Part shown: positions 1 to 8,250 of the stretch, piece by piece
Position numbering within the stretch: the first letter of the stretch is position 1
Layout of the letters: each line of letters begins with the position of its first letter
Position numbers and translations under genes: made by a program
Assembly: GCA_903895725.1 (NCBI GenBank)
Contig: CAITUV010000060.1
Span: forward strand, 62,001-126,000
DNA length: 64,000 bases
Direction of reading: 5' to 3'
DNA from: an uncultured Myxococcales bacterium
GTDB taxonomy: Bacteria > Myxococcota_A > UBA9042 > CAIXZC01
Notes under the pieces: generated by a model
Seen by the model: only the letters and a program-made list of their open reading frames with translations
Told to the model about the DNA's origin: nothing
Database searches by the model: none

Positions 1-2
1 GC

Positions 3-1052
3 GTGATGGGCCTCCGGGAGCCTCGCCTCGAGAACCTCTTTGGGGCCTTCGTAGCCCCGTTCGAGGGGTTGTTCTACTATGCGCCGTGGATGGTGCTCTG
101 TCTGCCTGCCGTCGTGCACTACCTGGCACGCCAGCGCCGCGCCCAGTCCAGTGCAATGAAGGCGCTCTTCTATACCGGGGCCTTGTCGTTGCTGGCCCTG
201 ACGGTGTTCATCTCCTGTCACTCCCTGTGGCGGGGAGGCTGGACCCTGGGGCCGCGCTACATCGTTCCGTTTGCCCCATTTGCCGCCCTGGTGATCCTTC
301 ACTGGATTCACCTCTGGAGCGCTGGCCGGCCCCTGGCATCCAGGATTGTGCTGTCCGCTTTGGTCGTCTTGTCCGTCATCGTGACCGGTGCCTGCTCGCT
401 GGTTTCGCAGGGGTTCCACACTGAATTCTTCAATCCACTCACCGAGGCGGTGCTGCCGCTGCTGCGTGACGGGTTCATCACGTACAGTCTGGGTCACCTG
501 CTCGGGCTTGAGGGAGGCCATGTGGTGTTGCCGTTGCTGGTCCTGACGCTGCCGGCGATGGTCTGGCTCATCTGGCAGTCCACGCTCCCAGGTAGACCGA
601 CCTCCGATTCGGGTGGCTATTCCAAGCGGATCTTTCAGTTTTCATTCATTATTATCCTGGTCTCGGCAGGTCTTCTGGGTCTGACCATTCCGGCCAGGAA
701 GAGCACGACGCTCAAGCAGATTCGGGCATTGACGTACACGCAGGAGAACTTCTATCCGTTCGGCAAGACGAACGAGTTTCTCCAGGCTCGTGCGTTCCGG
801 CGGTCTGTGGGCAAGCTGTTGCCGGACCATGCCGGAGCCCGACGGCTGGCTCAATGGGATCTGGTGGAGCGTGGTGAGTGCCGCCAGAGCCTTGGCCGCG
901 TCGGAGCTCTGGTGGAATCCGACCTGGATTCCGTGGCCATGCGGAGCATCGCTCCATTCCTGTCGACTCTGCTGCCTTCACCGGTGGGGATTCCGGTTCC
1001 GCTTCCCTTGAGAGCGGACTTCCGGATTCCCGACAATCTGCCGAAGCCCTGA
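3..1052 (+). CDS. C-terminal part of a polytopic membrane protein, GT-C glycosyltransferase-like (5' end outside window)
   Basis: The frame is open to the left edge, so the GTG at base 3 is probably internal and the N-terminus is missing. The visible 349 residues contain about six hydrophobic segments (roughly residues 18-40, 52-70, 85-102, 112-132, 172-192 and 212-230) and a soluble basic tail of about 110 residues. The motif WRGGW (76-80) followed by GPRY (83-86) and a hydrophobic PF-rich segment resembles the second half of GT-C type membrane glycosyltransferases that use lipid-linked sugars. That is a family resemblance, not proof of activity, because the catalytic first loop lies outside the window. 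It is followed by 150 bases carrying the tRNA promoter. Confidence 0.6.
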   Translation: MMGLREPRLENLFGAFVAPFEGLFYYAPWMVLCLPAVVHYLARQRRAQSSAMKALFYTGALSLLALTVFISCHSLWRGGWTLGPRYIVPFAPFAALVILHWIHLWSAGRPLASRIVLSALVVLSVIVTGACSLVSQGFHTEFFNPLTEAVLPLLRDGFITYSLGHLLGLEGGHVVLPLLVLTLPAMVWLIWQSTLPGRPTSDSGGYSKRIFQFSFIIILVSAGLLGLTIPARKSTTLKQIRALTYTQENFYPFGKTNEFLQARAFRRSVGKLLPDHAGARRLAQWDLVERGECRQSLGRVGALVESDLDSVAMRSIAPFLSTLLPSPVGIPVPLPLRADFRIPDNLPKP

Positions 1053-1150
1053 GCCGTGTCCCCACCCAAAGCGCCGATAAGAGATATTATGTCAACTCGT
1101 ATGGATTTCGCGTGCACGTCCGCCTGCGGCGCAGGACCGACGATTCCAGC

Positions 1151-1180
1151 TTGACAACCCCCGCCCCGATGGCTTACCTT
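1151..1180 (+). promoter_or_regulatory. Probable sigma-70 promoter for tRNA-Ser and SRP RNA
   Basis: TTGACA at 1151-1156 is a perfect -35 box. TACCTT at 1175-1180, 18 bases on, is a weak -10 box. The expected start lies about 18 bases before the tRNA 5' end. The tRNA, ffs and possibly dnaX could be read from here, since no terminator separates them. Confidence 0.5.
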
Positions 1181-1205
1181 GTCGTCGCTCTTTGGAATCA
1201 CACCT

Positions 1206-1295
1206 GGAGAGATGCCCGAGTGGCCGAAGGGGCGCGATTGGAAATCGCGTGTGCCCTCAAAAGGGGTACCATGGGTTCGACTCCCATTCTCTCCG
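1206..1295 (+). tRNA. tRNA-Ser (anticodon GGA)
   Basis: A 90-base class II tRNA. The acceptor stem GGAGAGA (1206-1212) pairs with TCTCTCC (1288-1294), and G1295 is the discriminator, as expected for tRNA-Ser. The anticodon stem CGCGA/TCGCG encloses the loop TTGGAAA with anticodon GGA at 1240-1242, reading UCC and UCU. A long variable arm (CCCT and AGGGG around CAAA) and the GGTTCGACTCC T-arm are present. No CCA is encoded; the next bases are CTG. Confidence 0.95.
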
Positions 1296-1331
1296 CTGTG
1301 CCGAAGCATCTTTGGATGTCGACGCACTCAT

Positions 1332-1428
1332 GATAGCCGGGGACCAACCGCAACGTCGTTGCCGGGAACCCCGCCAGGTCCGGAAGGAAGCAACGGTACT
1401 GGCGCCGGCGTGTGCGGCCCCGGCTATC
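1332..1428 (+). ncRNA. ffs: 4.5S / small SRP RNA
   Basis: The RNA core of the signal recognition particle, which binds Ffh and its receptor to target nascent membrane proteins. The ends GATAGCCGGGG (1332-1342) and CCCCGGCTATC (1418-1428) form an 11-bp perfect closing helix. The apical domain holds the conserved CAGGTCCGGAAGGAAGCA signature (around 1375-1392), which includes the GGAA tetraloop and the asymmetric loop bound by the Ffh M domain. At about 97 bases it is the short bacterial form without an Alu domain. It lies directly upstream of dnaX, a very common bacterial order. Confidence 0.95.
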
Positions 1429-1484
1429 ACCGGCCCCCTTTGAGGCCATGAACTGGTGCCCTGCGTAGAACAAGGAAACTGAGC

Positions 1485-3866
1485 ATGTCCGGCTATCTTG
1501 CCCTCGCCAGGAAGCACCGCCCTCAGACTTTCGAGGACATCGTAGGTCAGGAACACGTCTGCAAGACCCTTCAGAAGGCCATCGAAGGGCAGCGTATTCA
1601 CCATGCCTATCTGTTTGCAGGGATTCGGGGGATTGGAAAGACCACCTGTGCCCGAGTCCTGGCCAAGGCCCTGAACTGCAAGGACGGCCCTACCCCACAC
1701 CCCTGCAATACCTGCGTCTCCTGCGTCGAGATCACCGCCGGACGCAGCATGGACGTCATGGAGCTCGATGCCGCCTCCAACCGTGGCATCGACGACATCC
1801 GGGAGCTCCGGGAAGGCGTCCGCTACACGACCGCCCGGGACCGCTTCAAGGTAGTCATCATCGACGAAGTCCATATGCTTACCGAGCAGGCATTCAACGC
1901 CCTCCTCAAGACACTCGAGGAACCGCCTGCGCACGTGCGCTTCATCCTCGCGACGACGGACCCCCAGAAACTCCCGGCAACGATCCTCTCCCGGTGCCAG
2001 CGCTTCGATTTCCGACGCGTCTCCACCGCCGCCCTCGTCGCCCACCTCGCACGCATCTGCACGAAGGAGTCCGTCGAGGTCGAAGAGGATGCCCTCGCCA
2101 TCGTCGTCCGCCAGACTCAGGGCAGTGTTCGCGACTCCATGAGCCTCCTCGATCAGCTCATCGCTGCCGCCGAAGGCAAGGTCACCGCTCAGTTTGCCAA
2201 GGAGGTCCTCGGCGTCGCGGACCGTCGCTGGGTCCTCGATTGCCTTTCTGCCCTGCTCGGAGGCGATGCCCGCAAGGCCCTCCTCGTGCTGCGGGAGGTC
2301 TTCGTCTCCGGATACGACGTGTTCCTCTTCATCTCGGAAGTGCTCCAGAACCTCCGCAACGCCATGGTCCTGGCCGTCACCGGGAAGAACAAGGAGCTTG
2401 TCGACCTCAGCCAGTCCGAGCTGAACGAGCTCGTCGAAATCATCAAGGGGCGAAACCCGCTCGACCTGCACTACTACCTCCAGGTCATGCTCCAGGCCGT
2501 CGAGCAGATCCGACGCAGCGAATTCCCCCTCTTTGCTGCGGAGGAAGCCCTCGTCCGAGTCGCCAGCGCCTCGCAGACCGCCCAGGTCAGCCACCTCGTC
2601 CAGCGACTCGTGGACCTCGAACAGAAGATCGCTAAGGCGGTGTCCGAGCCGGACTTGTTCCGCGGCGGCTCCACGCCCGCAGGGCAGCGCTCTGCCGACC
2701 TTCCGAACGATCCTCCCGCTGTCGCACCGGCGTCCGCTGCGCCCGTACCGGCTTCCCCGCTGCCTGCACCGCCAGCACCGCTGCCTGCGCATACTTCCTC
2801 GCAGCGCGCCCCGTCCGCCAGGAGCACGGCACAGCCCGTGGAGCCGGCCTCTCGGGACATTATCGCACCTCTGCCGGGCGGTGAACCGTCTGCCGTGGTT
2901 GAGCCCGACACGAAGCCCATCGATGAACCGGCAGCGCTCGTTGAGCCCGACACGAAGCCCATCGATGAACCGCCTCCCATGCTCGAGCCCGACACGAAGC
3001 CCATCGATGAACCGGCAGCGCTCGTCGAGCCCGACACCATGCCCATCGATGAACCGGCAGCGCTCGTCGAGCCCGACACGAAGCCCATCGATGAACCGCC
3101 TGCCATGCTCGAGCCGGAGAGGGTGCCCCAAACCGCCCCCGCCCCGGTCCCTGCATGTGGGGAGAACCCGGCTGAGCTTCCGGCAGCTGACAGCGACAAT
3201 GAGGCTGCCAACTCCGCTGCCGAGGAGGATTCGGAAGAATCTGAAGAGGCGGAATCGGCCGAGCCCATGAAGATCGTCCAACTCGAGCTCGAGACGCCGG
3301 AAGGTCCTGCCACCGCTACCCCCGGGGGTTCGGACGAGGTCGCCGGAGAGCAGCCTGCGCACTTTGAGCACGAGGAACACGAGGCGTTGTCTGCGGCAGC
3401 GCCGGAACCGCCCCCCCCTACCCGACCGGTCGAGACAGCCGCTCTGCCCACGTCCGCCGCCGAGATGTCCAAGTTCTGGGAGGGATTCGTCGAGTACGTC
3501 AAAGAGCAGCGCAAGAACGCCCGGCTCGGCCAGTTCGAGGCGGGAGCACTCGAGATGCTGGTCCTCAAGTCGGTCGAGGAGTCGGCTCGGCGACTGGTGG
3601 TCAAGTGCCCCGCCGGAACACGGCCTCTGGCTGTTTCCATGGGCCTCGATACGATCCTGCTCAAGTACCTTGGATTCGCGGTCAAGGTCGACTTCATCGA
3701 GACCGACGAGGACAATGCGGAGTCCATTGCTTCCACCCGGAAACGCCAGCGCAAAGACCAGAAGGCCAGGCGGGAGAAGGAGCTTCGGGAGACGCGAGCG
3801 GTCCAGGACGCCGTTGAGATTCTCCGGGGCACGATTTCGAACGTCAAGGTGCAGGAACCCGACTGA
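1485..3866 (+). CDS. dnaX: DNA polymerase III subunit tau (clamp-loader ATPase)
   Basis: The clamp-loader ATPase that opens the beta clamp and tethers polymerase cores at the fork. The 793-residue product has a Walker A motif GIRGIGKT (46-53), a four-cysteine zinc site (C65, C74, C77, C80), the Walker B/DEVH box (126-129) and the sensor-1 region of the AAA+ clamp-loader family. Domains I-III occupy about 1-370. A long Pro/Ala/Glu linker follows, with five 14-residue repeats at about 473-542. A folded C-terminal region (about 650-793) would correspond to the tau polymerase/helicase contact region. No obvious A-rich slippery site for a gamma form was noticed. recR follows after 40 bases. Confidence 0.96.
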   Translation: MSGYLALARKHRPQTFEDIVGQEHVCKTLQKAIEGQRIHHAYLFAGIRGIGKTTCARVLAKALNCKDGPTPHPCNTCVSCVEITAGRSMDVMELDAASNRGIDDIRELREGVRYTTARDRFKVVIIDEVHMLTEQAFNALLKTLEEPPAHVRFILATTDPQKLPATILSRCQRFDFRRVSTAALVAHLARICTKESVEVEEDALAIVVRQTQGSVRDSMSLLDQLIAAAEGKVTAQFAKEVLGVADRRWVLDCLSALLGGDARKALLVLREVFVSGYDVFLFISEVLQNLRNAMVLAVTGKNKELVDLSQSELNELVEIIKGRNPLDLHYYLQVMLQAVEQIRRSEFPLFAAEEALVRVASASQTAQVSHLVQRLVDLEQKIAKAVSEPDLFRGGSTPAGQRSADLPNDPPAVAPASAAPVPASPLPAPPAPLPAHTSSQRAPSARSTAQPVEPASRDIIAPLPGGEPSAVVEPDTKPIDEPAALVEPDTKPIDEPPPMLEPDTKPIDEPAALVEPDTMPIDEPAALVEPDTKPIDEPPAMLEPERVPQTAPAPVPACGENPAELPAADSDNEAANSAAEEDSEESEEAESAEPMKIVQLELETPEGPATATPGGSDEVAGEQPAHFEHEEHEALSAAAPEPPPPTRPVETAALPTSAAEMSKFWEGFVEYVKEQRKNARLGQFEAGALEMLVLKSVEESARRLVVKCPAGTRPLAVSMGLDTILLKYLGFAVKVDFIETDEDNAESIASTRKRQRKDQKARREKELRETRAVQDAVEILRGTISNVKVQEPD
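2901..3110 (+). repeat. In-frame 42-bp tandem repeat, five copies, inside dnaX
   Basis: GAGCCCGACACGAAGCCCAT-type units begin at 2901, 2943, 2985, 3027 and 3069, with a partial sixth at 3111. Each unit codes for EPDTKPIDEP plus four variable residues (AALV or PPML). Copies are nearly identical at DNA level, including silent positions, which suggests recent expansion. The units lie in the flexible linker between the ATPase and C-terminal domains. Confidence 0.95.
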
Positions 3867-3906
3867 GCCTGCATGAAGCGCACCCGTTTTACCTAGAGGT
3901 TTGAAC

Positions 3907-4512
3907 ATGGCGGATATTCTCCCCAGGCCGCTCCAGCGCCTGATCCTGGTTCTGGCCAAGCTCCCCGGCGTGGGCAATCGCACGGCCATGCGTTATGCGC
4001 TTCACCTGGTTCGCGAGGGGGCGGAGAGGCTCCAGGAGCTGTCCTCGGCACTGGACGAGGCCCGGTTGGGGGTGTCGCTGTGTCCGTCCTGCTTCGGCAT
4101 GACGGAGGGAGATGGCCCGTGCTCCATCTGCTCGGCCCCGGAGCGCCGGACGGACACGCTTTGCGTCGTCGAGGGCATTGGGGACATGTTGGCCATCGAG
4201 TCGGCCGCTCAGTATGGCGGGCGCTATTTCGTGCTGCACAAGCTCCTCTCCCCGCTCAAGGGGGTGGGTCCGCAGGAGCTGCACATCGATCGCCTTCTCG
4301 AGAGGGTCAAGGTCGATAGCATATCCGAGGTCGTCCTGGCCACTCCTCTGACCACCGACGGTGAGGCGACGGCCACCTACCTGAGCCGGATGCTGACGCA
4401 GTCGGGAGTGCGAGTCACCCGCCTGGCCGCAGGGGTTCCGGTTGGGGGAGCCATCGAGTACCTGGATCGCCTCACGCTGAGCCGCGCCTTCCATGACCGC
4501 AAGGAGCTGTAG
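3907..4512 (+). CDS. recR: Recombination mediator RecR
   Basis: RecR works with RecO (and RecF) to load RecA at gaps and stalled forks. The 201-residue product has the N-terminal helix-hairpin-helix (LPGVGNRTAMR, about 19-29), a C4 zinc finger (C59, C62, C72, C75), a TOPRIM domain starting with CVVEGIGDM (86-94) and the C-terminal RecR region. The ATG at 3907 has AGAGG seven bases upstream; a TTG at 3901 is in frame but worse placed. It lies 40 bases after dnaX, the usual neighbour, but no YbaB/EbfC gene is between them. Confidence 0.95.
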   Translation: MADILPRPLQRLILVLAKLPGVGNRTAMRYALHLVREGAERLQELSSALDEARLGVSLCPSCFGMTEGDGPCSICSAPERRTDTLCVVEGIGDMLAIESAAQYGGRYFVLHKLLSPLKGVGPQELHIDRLLERVKVDSISEVVLATPLTTDGEATATYLSRMLTQSGVRVTRLAAGVPVGGAIEYLDRLTLSRAFHDRKEL

Positions 4513-4566
4513 GCCCCGGAGTCACGCATCAGCGCTGTTCCAGGAGAAGAGGTGGGCGAGGCAACG

Positions 4567-4595
4567 TTGACCGTCTGCAGTTGCAGCCATATACT
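4567..4595 (+). promoter_or_regulatory. Strong sigma-70 type promoter for the TonB-like gene
   Basis: TTGACC at 4567-4572 and TATACT at 4590-4595 are separated by exactly 17 bases; each box has 5 of 6 consensus bases. The start would fall near 4602, giving a leader of about 115 bases before the ATG at 4717. An inverted repeat ACTCC (4593-4597)/GGAGT (4605-4609) overlaps the -10 and the start and could be an operator. Confidence 0.6.
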
Positions 4596-4716
4596 CCTCG
4601 ACGGGGAGTGAGCAGCGATCGGCAGCTGACCGGGAATAGAGATGACCCCGGGCCGATTGTCGGATTGGCGGATGAGACCCGGGCGACCGGGTGCGAGGCC
4701 GGAGCGAGGATACGGG

Positions 4717-5820
4717 ATGGCCTGGATGGACCCGAAGCCGTGGAAGGAGCCGACCGGGGTCCGGCGGTGGACCGTGCCCATTGCTCTGGCCATCCTGGCG
4801 CAGCTTCCCCTGCTGCTGCTCATCGTTTACATGATCGACCGCTCCATCAGCGACGTGGAGTTCAAGCCGGTGGGCCTTGTGCCCGAGATGGTGCTGGACC
4901 AGGAGCCGGAGGAATTGCAGACGGCACTGGTCCAGGAGCCCCCGGAGGAGGAGGATCCTCTGGAGCCGAAGGCGGAGCCGCTGCCGGACGAGATCCAGGG
5001 AACGGAGCGTCCCGTCGGCCAGATCGTCGAAGTCGCCCCTCCCGACGACGAACAGATGCCCGACAAGGCCCGCTATGCCGCCCGTTACGCCATGAAGGTC
5101 GCCCGGGAGACGAGGGCACGACAGCCCAGCAAGGAGCAGGAGCTGCCGCAGCGATACGCCCAGGAGAAGCGCCGCGAGGTACGCCCCGCACCTGCCAGAG
5201 GGGACGAACGAAAGTCCGAGGCGGCTCCAGACCTCTCCCTGCCGGGCCGACTGGCCTCCGACGACGGTCAACAAGAGGTTCAAGAGGGGCGCCCCGTGCC
5301 GGAGGGGTTGCCCGACGGTCCTCCCGACGGGCTTTCCCTGCTGCGCCCGGCCATGGAAGGGGTGGACCCTGCCCGCAAGTACTCTCCCTCCGCCGCACCG
5401 TTCGCCTCGGATGACTACATTGGCGACGTGAGCGAGGAAGGGGATGCGAACCTGCTCAACACCATTCCCTACCGGTACGTCGGCTTCTTCGAGCGGGTCA
5501 AGCGCAACGTCCGTACTCACTGGGATCCCAACCGGGTCTACCGTCTGCGTGATCCCTCGGGAGACATCTACGGACACCGCGACCGGTTCACCATGATCAC
5601 AGTCGTCCTGGACAGCCGGGGCTACGTGGTCGACACCTCGGTGGTAGGCGAGTCGGGCCTCCAGTTCCTCGATGACGAGGCCGTACGGGCGTTCTGGGCA
5701 GCAGGGCCGTTCCTCAATCCGCCCAAGGCCCTGGTGGGCACGGACGGGAAGATCCGGTTCGACTTCACGTTCGGCTTCCTGGTGGCCTCCTCGAGGCGAA
5801 CGTTCACCTGGAGCTTCTGA
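4717..5820 (+). CDS. TonB-like envelope protein with one membrane anchor
   Basis: A 367-residue protein with a short cytoplasmic N-terminus, one membrane helix (about 20-42), a long acidic/proline-rich then basic spacer (about 45-240) and a folded C-terminal domain (about 260-367). That tail matches the layout of TonB/TolA-type C-terminal domains: an amphipathic helix, then strands with TMITVVLDSRGYV and DDEAVRAFW. TonB proteins transmit proton-motive force to outer-membrane transporters, but this may equally be a myxobacterial AgmX/GltJ-like motility or secretion part. The ATG at 4717 is preferred because GCGAGGA lies six bases upstream; an in-frame ATG at 4642 lacks a ribosome site. It overlaps the next gene by one base (TGATG), so the two are probably coupled. 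Confidence 0.7.
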   Translation: MAWMDPKPWKEPTGVRRWTVPIALAILAQLPLLLLIVYMIDRSISDVEFKPVGLVPEMVLDQEPEELQTALVQEPPEEEDPLEPKAEPLPDEIQGTERPVGQIVEVAPPDDEQMPDKARYAARYAMKVARETRARQPSKEQELPQRYAQEKRREVRPAPARGDERKSEAAPDLSLPGRLASDDGQQEVQEGRPVPEGLPDGPPDGLSLLRPAMEGVDPARKYSPSAAPFASDDYIGDVSEEGDANLLNTIPYRYVGFFERVKRNVRTHWDPNRVYRLRDPSGDIYGHRDRFTMITVVLDSRGYVVDTSVVGESGLQFLDDEAVRAFWAAGPFLNPPKALVGTDGKIRFDFTFGFLVASSRRTFTWSF

Positions 5821-6812
5821 TGACAGCGTGCGCTCCGGCGTCGCCTCCGATGACGCGGGCCCTGCCTGAAGATGCGGGTCGGTGGGTCCGCGCGGTCCTG
5901 CTCGGCCTGTGCCTGGTGCTCGGGGCGGGCGGTCTTGCCTGGCTCGCACCGCGGACCGCATCGGCCGAGGAGATGGTCTCCCTGGCCACCAGCCATTTTG
6001 ACTTCCGCTTCTTCGAAGAGCATCGAAAGGTCGCCGAGCGGCTGGCAGCAAAGGCCGAGAAGGTGCGGGACCGACATTGTGCCCTCTTGCCCCGGTGCGA
6101 TGAAGGCCCGTTCCTGGTGCGCATTGCCCGGGACGAGGAGGAATTCCTGGAGCTCCAGCCCTACCAGGCGCATATCGACTGGGCCGCGGGGGTTGCCTAT
6201 GCGGAGCTGTCACTCGTGGTGCTTCGTCTCGACAAGGACATGCTCCTCACCATGGACGAGACGTTCGAGCACGAAGTGTCCCACCTCCTGCTGCTGAGAA
6301 TCCTCCCCAAGCGCCCTCCCCGCTGGTTCATCGAGGGGATTGCGATTCGTCAGGCCGGCCAGGATCTCCTGCAGAAGCTCGAGACCGTGTCGGTGGCTGC
6401 CATGTCGGAGGGGCCGCTTCCCTTCTCTCAACTTGACGAGACGTTCCCGGGCACACCGGGCGGGCGGGAGCTCGCCTACTCCCAGAGCGGCCTGTTCGTG
6501 TCCTACCTGGCAAGCCGGTTCGGCGATAAATCACTGGCAAAGCTCATCACGGCACTCTCGTTCGGCACGGGAATCCAGGAGGCAGCGACGAAGGTGTACG
6601 GTGTCTCTCTCAGCCGGCTCGAGGAGGATTGGAGGGCAACCCTGAGCCGGTTCGCCTGGCTCAAGGGACTCACCGATTCCTGGGGAATGTGGTTTGCGCT
6701 CAGCCTCCTGTTCGTGGCCGCCGTGTTCGTACGGCTCGTTCGTTCTCGGAGGCGACGCAACCAGCTTGCGGAACCGACGGACGCAGATTGGGAGTACCGC
6801 CGCCGGGAGTAG
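5820..6812 (+). CDS. Membrane-anchored zinc metalloprotease, peptidase MA-like
   Basis: A 330-residue protein with an N-terminal signal or anchor segment (about 23-45), a HEVSH zinc motif (H151, E152, H155) and a downstream WFIEGIA (169-175) supplying the probable third zinc ligand E172, as in gluzincin 'MA-like' peptidases. A second membrane helix near 288-306 is followed by a basic tail. The catalytic domain should lie in the periplasm. Substrates are unknown. The start codon overlaps the stop of the TonB-like gene, so a shared envelope task is likely. No counterpart inhibitor is visible. Confidence 0.75.
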   Translation: MTACAPASPPMTRALPEDAGRWVRAVLLGLCLVLGAGGLAWLAPRTASAEEMVSLATSHFDFRFFEEHRKVAERLAAKAEKVRDRHCALLPRCDEGPFLVRIARDEEEFLELQPYQAHIDWAAGVAYAELSLVVLRLDKDMLLTMDETFEHEVSHLLLLRILPKRPPRWFIEGIAIRQAGQDLLQKLETVSVAAMSEGPLPFSQLDETFPGTPGGRELAYSQSGLFVSYLASRFGDKSLAKLITALSFGTGIQEAATKVYGVSLSRLEEDWRATLSRFAWLKGLTDSWGMWFALSLLFVAAVFVRLVRSRRRRNQLAEPTDADWEYRRRE

Positions 6813-6871
6813 GCCGTTACATTCACGACAGTGCGATCCTGCGTCGGATTCTGGGGAAACAATTATTCCTG

Positions 6872-6900
6872 TTGAAACCCTCCAATTGCCGGGGTAGAAG
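6872..6900 (+). promoter_or_regulatory. Candidate sigma-70 promoter for the glutamate dehydrogenase gene
   Basis: TTGAAA (6872-6877) and TAGAAG (6895-6900) are 17 bases apart. Downstream, TGACCCC (6907-6913) and GGGGTCA (6936-6942) could pair into a stem just before the GGAGGAG ribosome site, so translation might be modulated. Both are read by eye. Confidence 0.4.
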
Positions 6901-6954
6901 CCCATCTGACCCCACGTCCAGGAGGGCGTTTTTGGGGGGTCAAGGAGGAGAGAG

Positions 6955-8244
6955 ATGGGCAGCGATCGTTCCTACAATCCGTTTCACATGGCGCAGCAGC
7001 AGTTCGACAAGGTGGCCGACTTCCTCGGCCTGGACCAGGCCACGCGGGACCTGCTGAGGTTCCCGCTCCGGGAGTACCATTTCTCCATTCCGGTCCGGAT
7101 GGATGACGGCTCCTTCAAGGTGTTCCGCGGGTTCCGGGTGCAGCACAATGATGCTCGGGGGCCGGGCAAGGGGGGCATCCGCTTCCATCCGCAGGAGACG
7201 GCTGACACGGTGCGGGCACTGTCCATGTGGATGACGTGGAAGTGCTCGGTCGTAGACATCCCGTTGGGAGGCTCCAAGGGCGGCGTGATTTGCGACCCGC
7301 ACCATCTGAGCCTTCGGGAGCAGGAGCAGATCTGCCGCGGCTGGGTCCGCCAGGTGGCCAACGATGTAGGGCCGCTCCGGGATGTCCCCGCTCCGGATGT
7401 CATGACCAATGCGCAGCACATGCTGTGGATGCTGGACGAGTACGAGACGATCCGGGGGGCACGGTACCCAGGCCTCATCACCGGCAAGCCGGTGGGCATG
7501 GGCGGGTCGCTCGGCCGCACCGAGGCCACGGGATTCGGCCTGGTGTACACGCTCCGTGAGGCACTCAAGGAGAAGGGGATGAAGCCCTCTGAGACCACCG
7601 CCAGCGTTCAGGGCTTCGGCAACGTGGCCCAGTATGCGGTCCGCCTCTACACCAAGCTCGGAGGCAAGGTGGTCTGCGTTTCCTGCTGGGACCAGGAGGA
7701 CCAGAAGTCCTACGCCTTTGCCCGCAAGAACGGCATCGACCTCGACGAGCTGCTCTCGATCACGGATCGGTTCGGCGGAATCGACAAGAAGAAGGCACGC
7801 GACCTCGGCTACGAGGTTCTCCCCGGCGACCAGTGGATCGATCAGGACGTCGACATCCTGATGCCGTGCGCCATGGAGAACCAGGTCCGGGGCGACAACG
7901 TGGGTCGCATCGGCAAGCGCGTCCGCATCGTCGCCGAGGGTGCAAACGGCCCGACCACCCCCGAGGCGGACAAGGTGCTCGAGCAGCGGGAGATCTTCGT
8001 CCTACCCGACTTCCTGGCCAACGCCGGCGGTGTCACCTGCTCTTACTTCGAGCAGGTCCAGAGCAACATGAACTACTTCTGGACCAAGGACGAAGTCCTC
8101 GGGCGGCTGGATGTCAAGATGACCTCCGCTTACCTCGCCGTCAGCGAGCTGGCCCGCAAGAACAAGCTCTACATGCGGGATGCCGCCTATGTGATCGCCA
8201 TTAATCGGGTCGTCGAGGCCTGCAAGGCTCGCGGCTGGGCATAG
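6955..8244 (+). CDS. gdhA: Glutamate dehydrogenase (Glu/Leu/Phe/Val family)
   Basis: Catalyses reversible oxidative deamination of glutamate to 2-oxoglutarate and ammonia with NAD(P). The 429-residue length matches the small hexameric GDH class. The family's substrate-site lysines are visible: K72 in GPGKGGIRF, K96 in MTWK and catalytic K108 in GGSKGG. D148 in the PAPD motif and the Rossmann turn GFGNVA (220-225) are also present. A relative specific for leucine or phenylalanine cannot be excluded from motifs. The ATG has AAGGAGGAGAG immediately upstream, one of the best ribosome sites in the window. It converges with the downstream minus-strand gene with only six bases between stops. Confidence 0.92.
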   Translation: MGSDRSYNPFHMAQQQFDKVADFLGLDQATRDLLRFPLREYHFSIPVRMDDGSFKVFRGFRVQHNDARGPGKGGIRFHPQETADTVRALSMWMTWKCSVVDIPLGGSKGGVICDPHHLSLREQEQICRGWVRQVANDVGPLRDVPAPDVMTNAQHMLWMLDEYETIRGARYPGLITGKPVGMGGSLGRTEATGFGLVYTLREALKEKGMKPSETTASVQGFGNVAQYAVRLYTKLGGKVVCVSCWDQEDQKSYAFARKNGIDLDELLSITDRFGGIDKKKARDLGYEVLPGDQWIDQDVDILMPCAMENQVRGDNVGRIGKRVRIVAEGANGPTTPEADKVLEQREIFVLPDFLANAGGVTCSYFEQVQSNMNYFWTKDEVLGRLDVKMTSAYLAVSELARKNKLYMRDAAYVIAINRVVEACKARGWA

Positions 8245-8250
8245 GCCAGT

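Noticed and set aside
2901..3110. CRISPR-like array
   Set aside because: Units are in-frame direct repeats without spacers inside dnaX.
1257..3989. 910-residue open frame antisense to dnaX
   Set aside because: Arises from GC-rich codon bias opposite a well-supported dnaX; no signal, no known motifs, low-complexity Arg/Leu/Gly composition.
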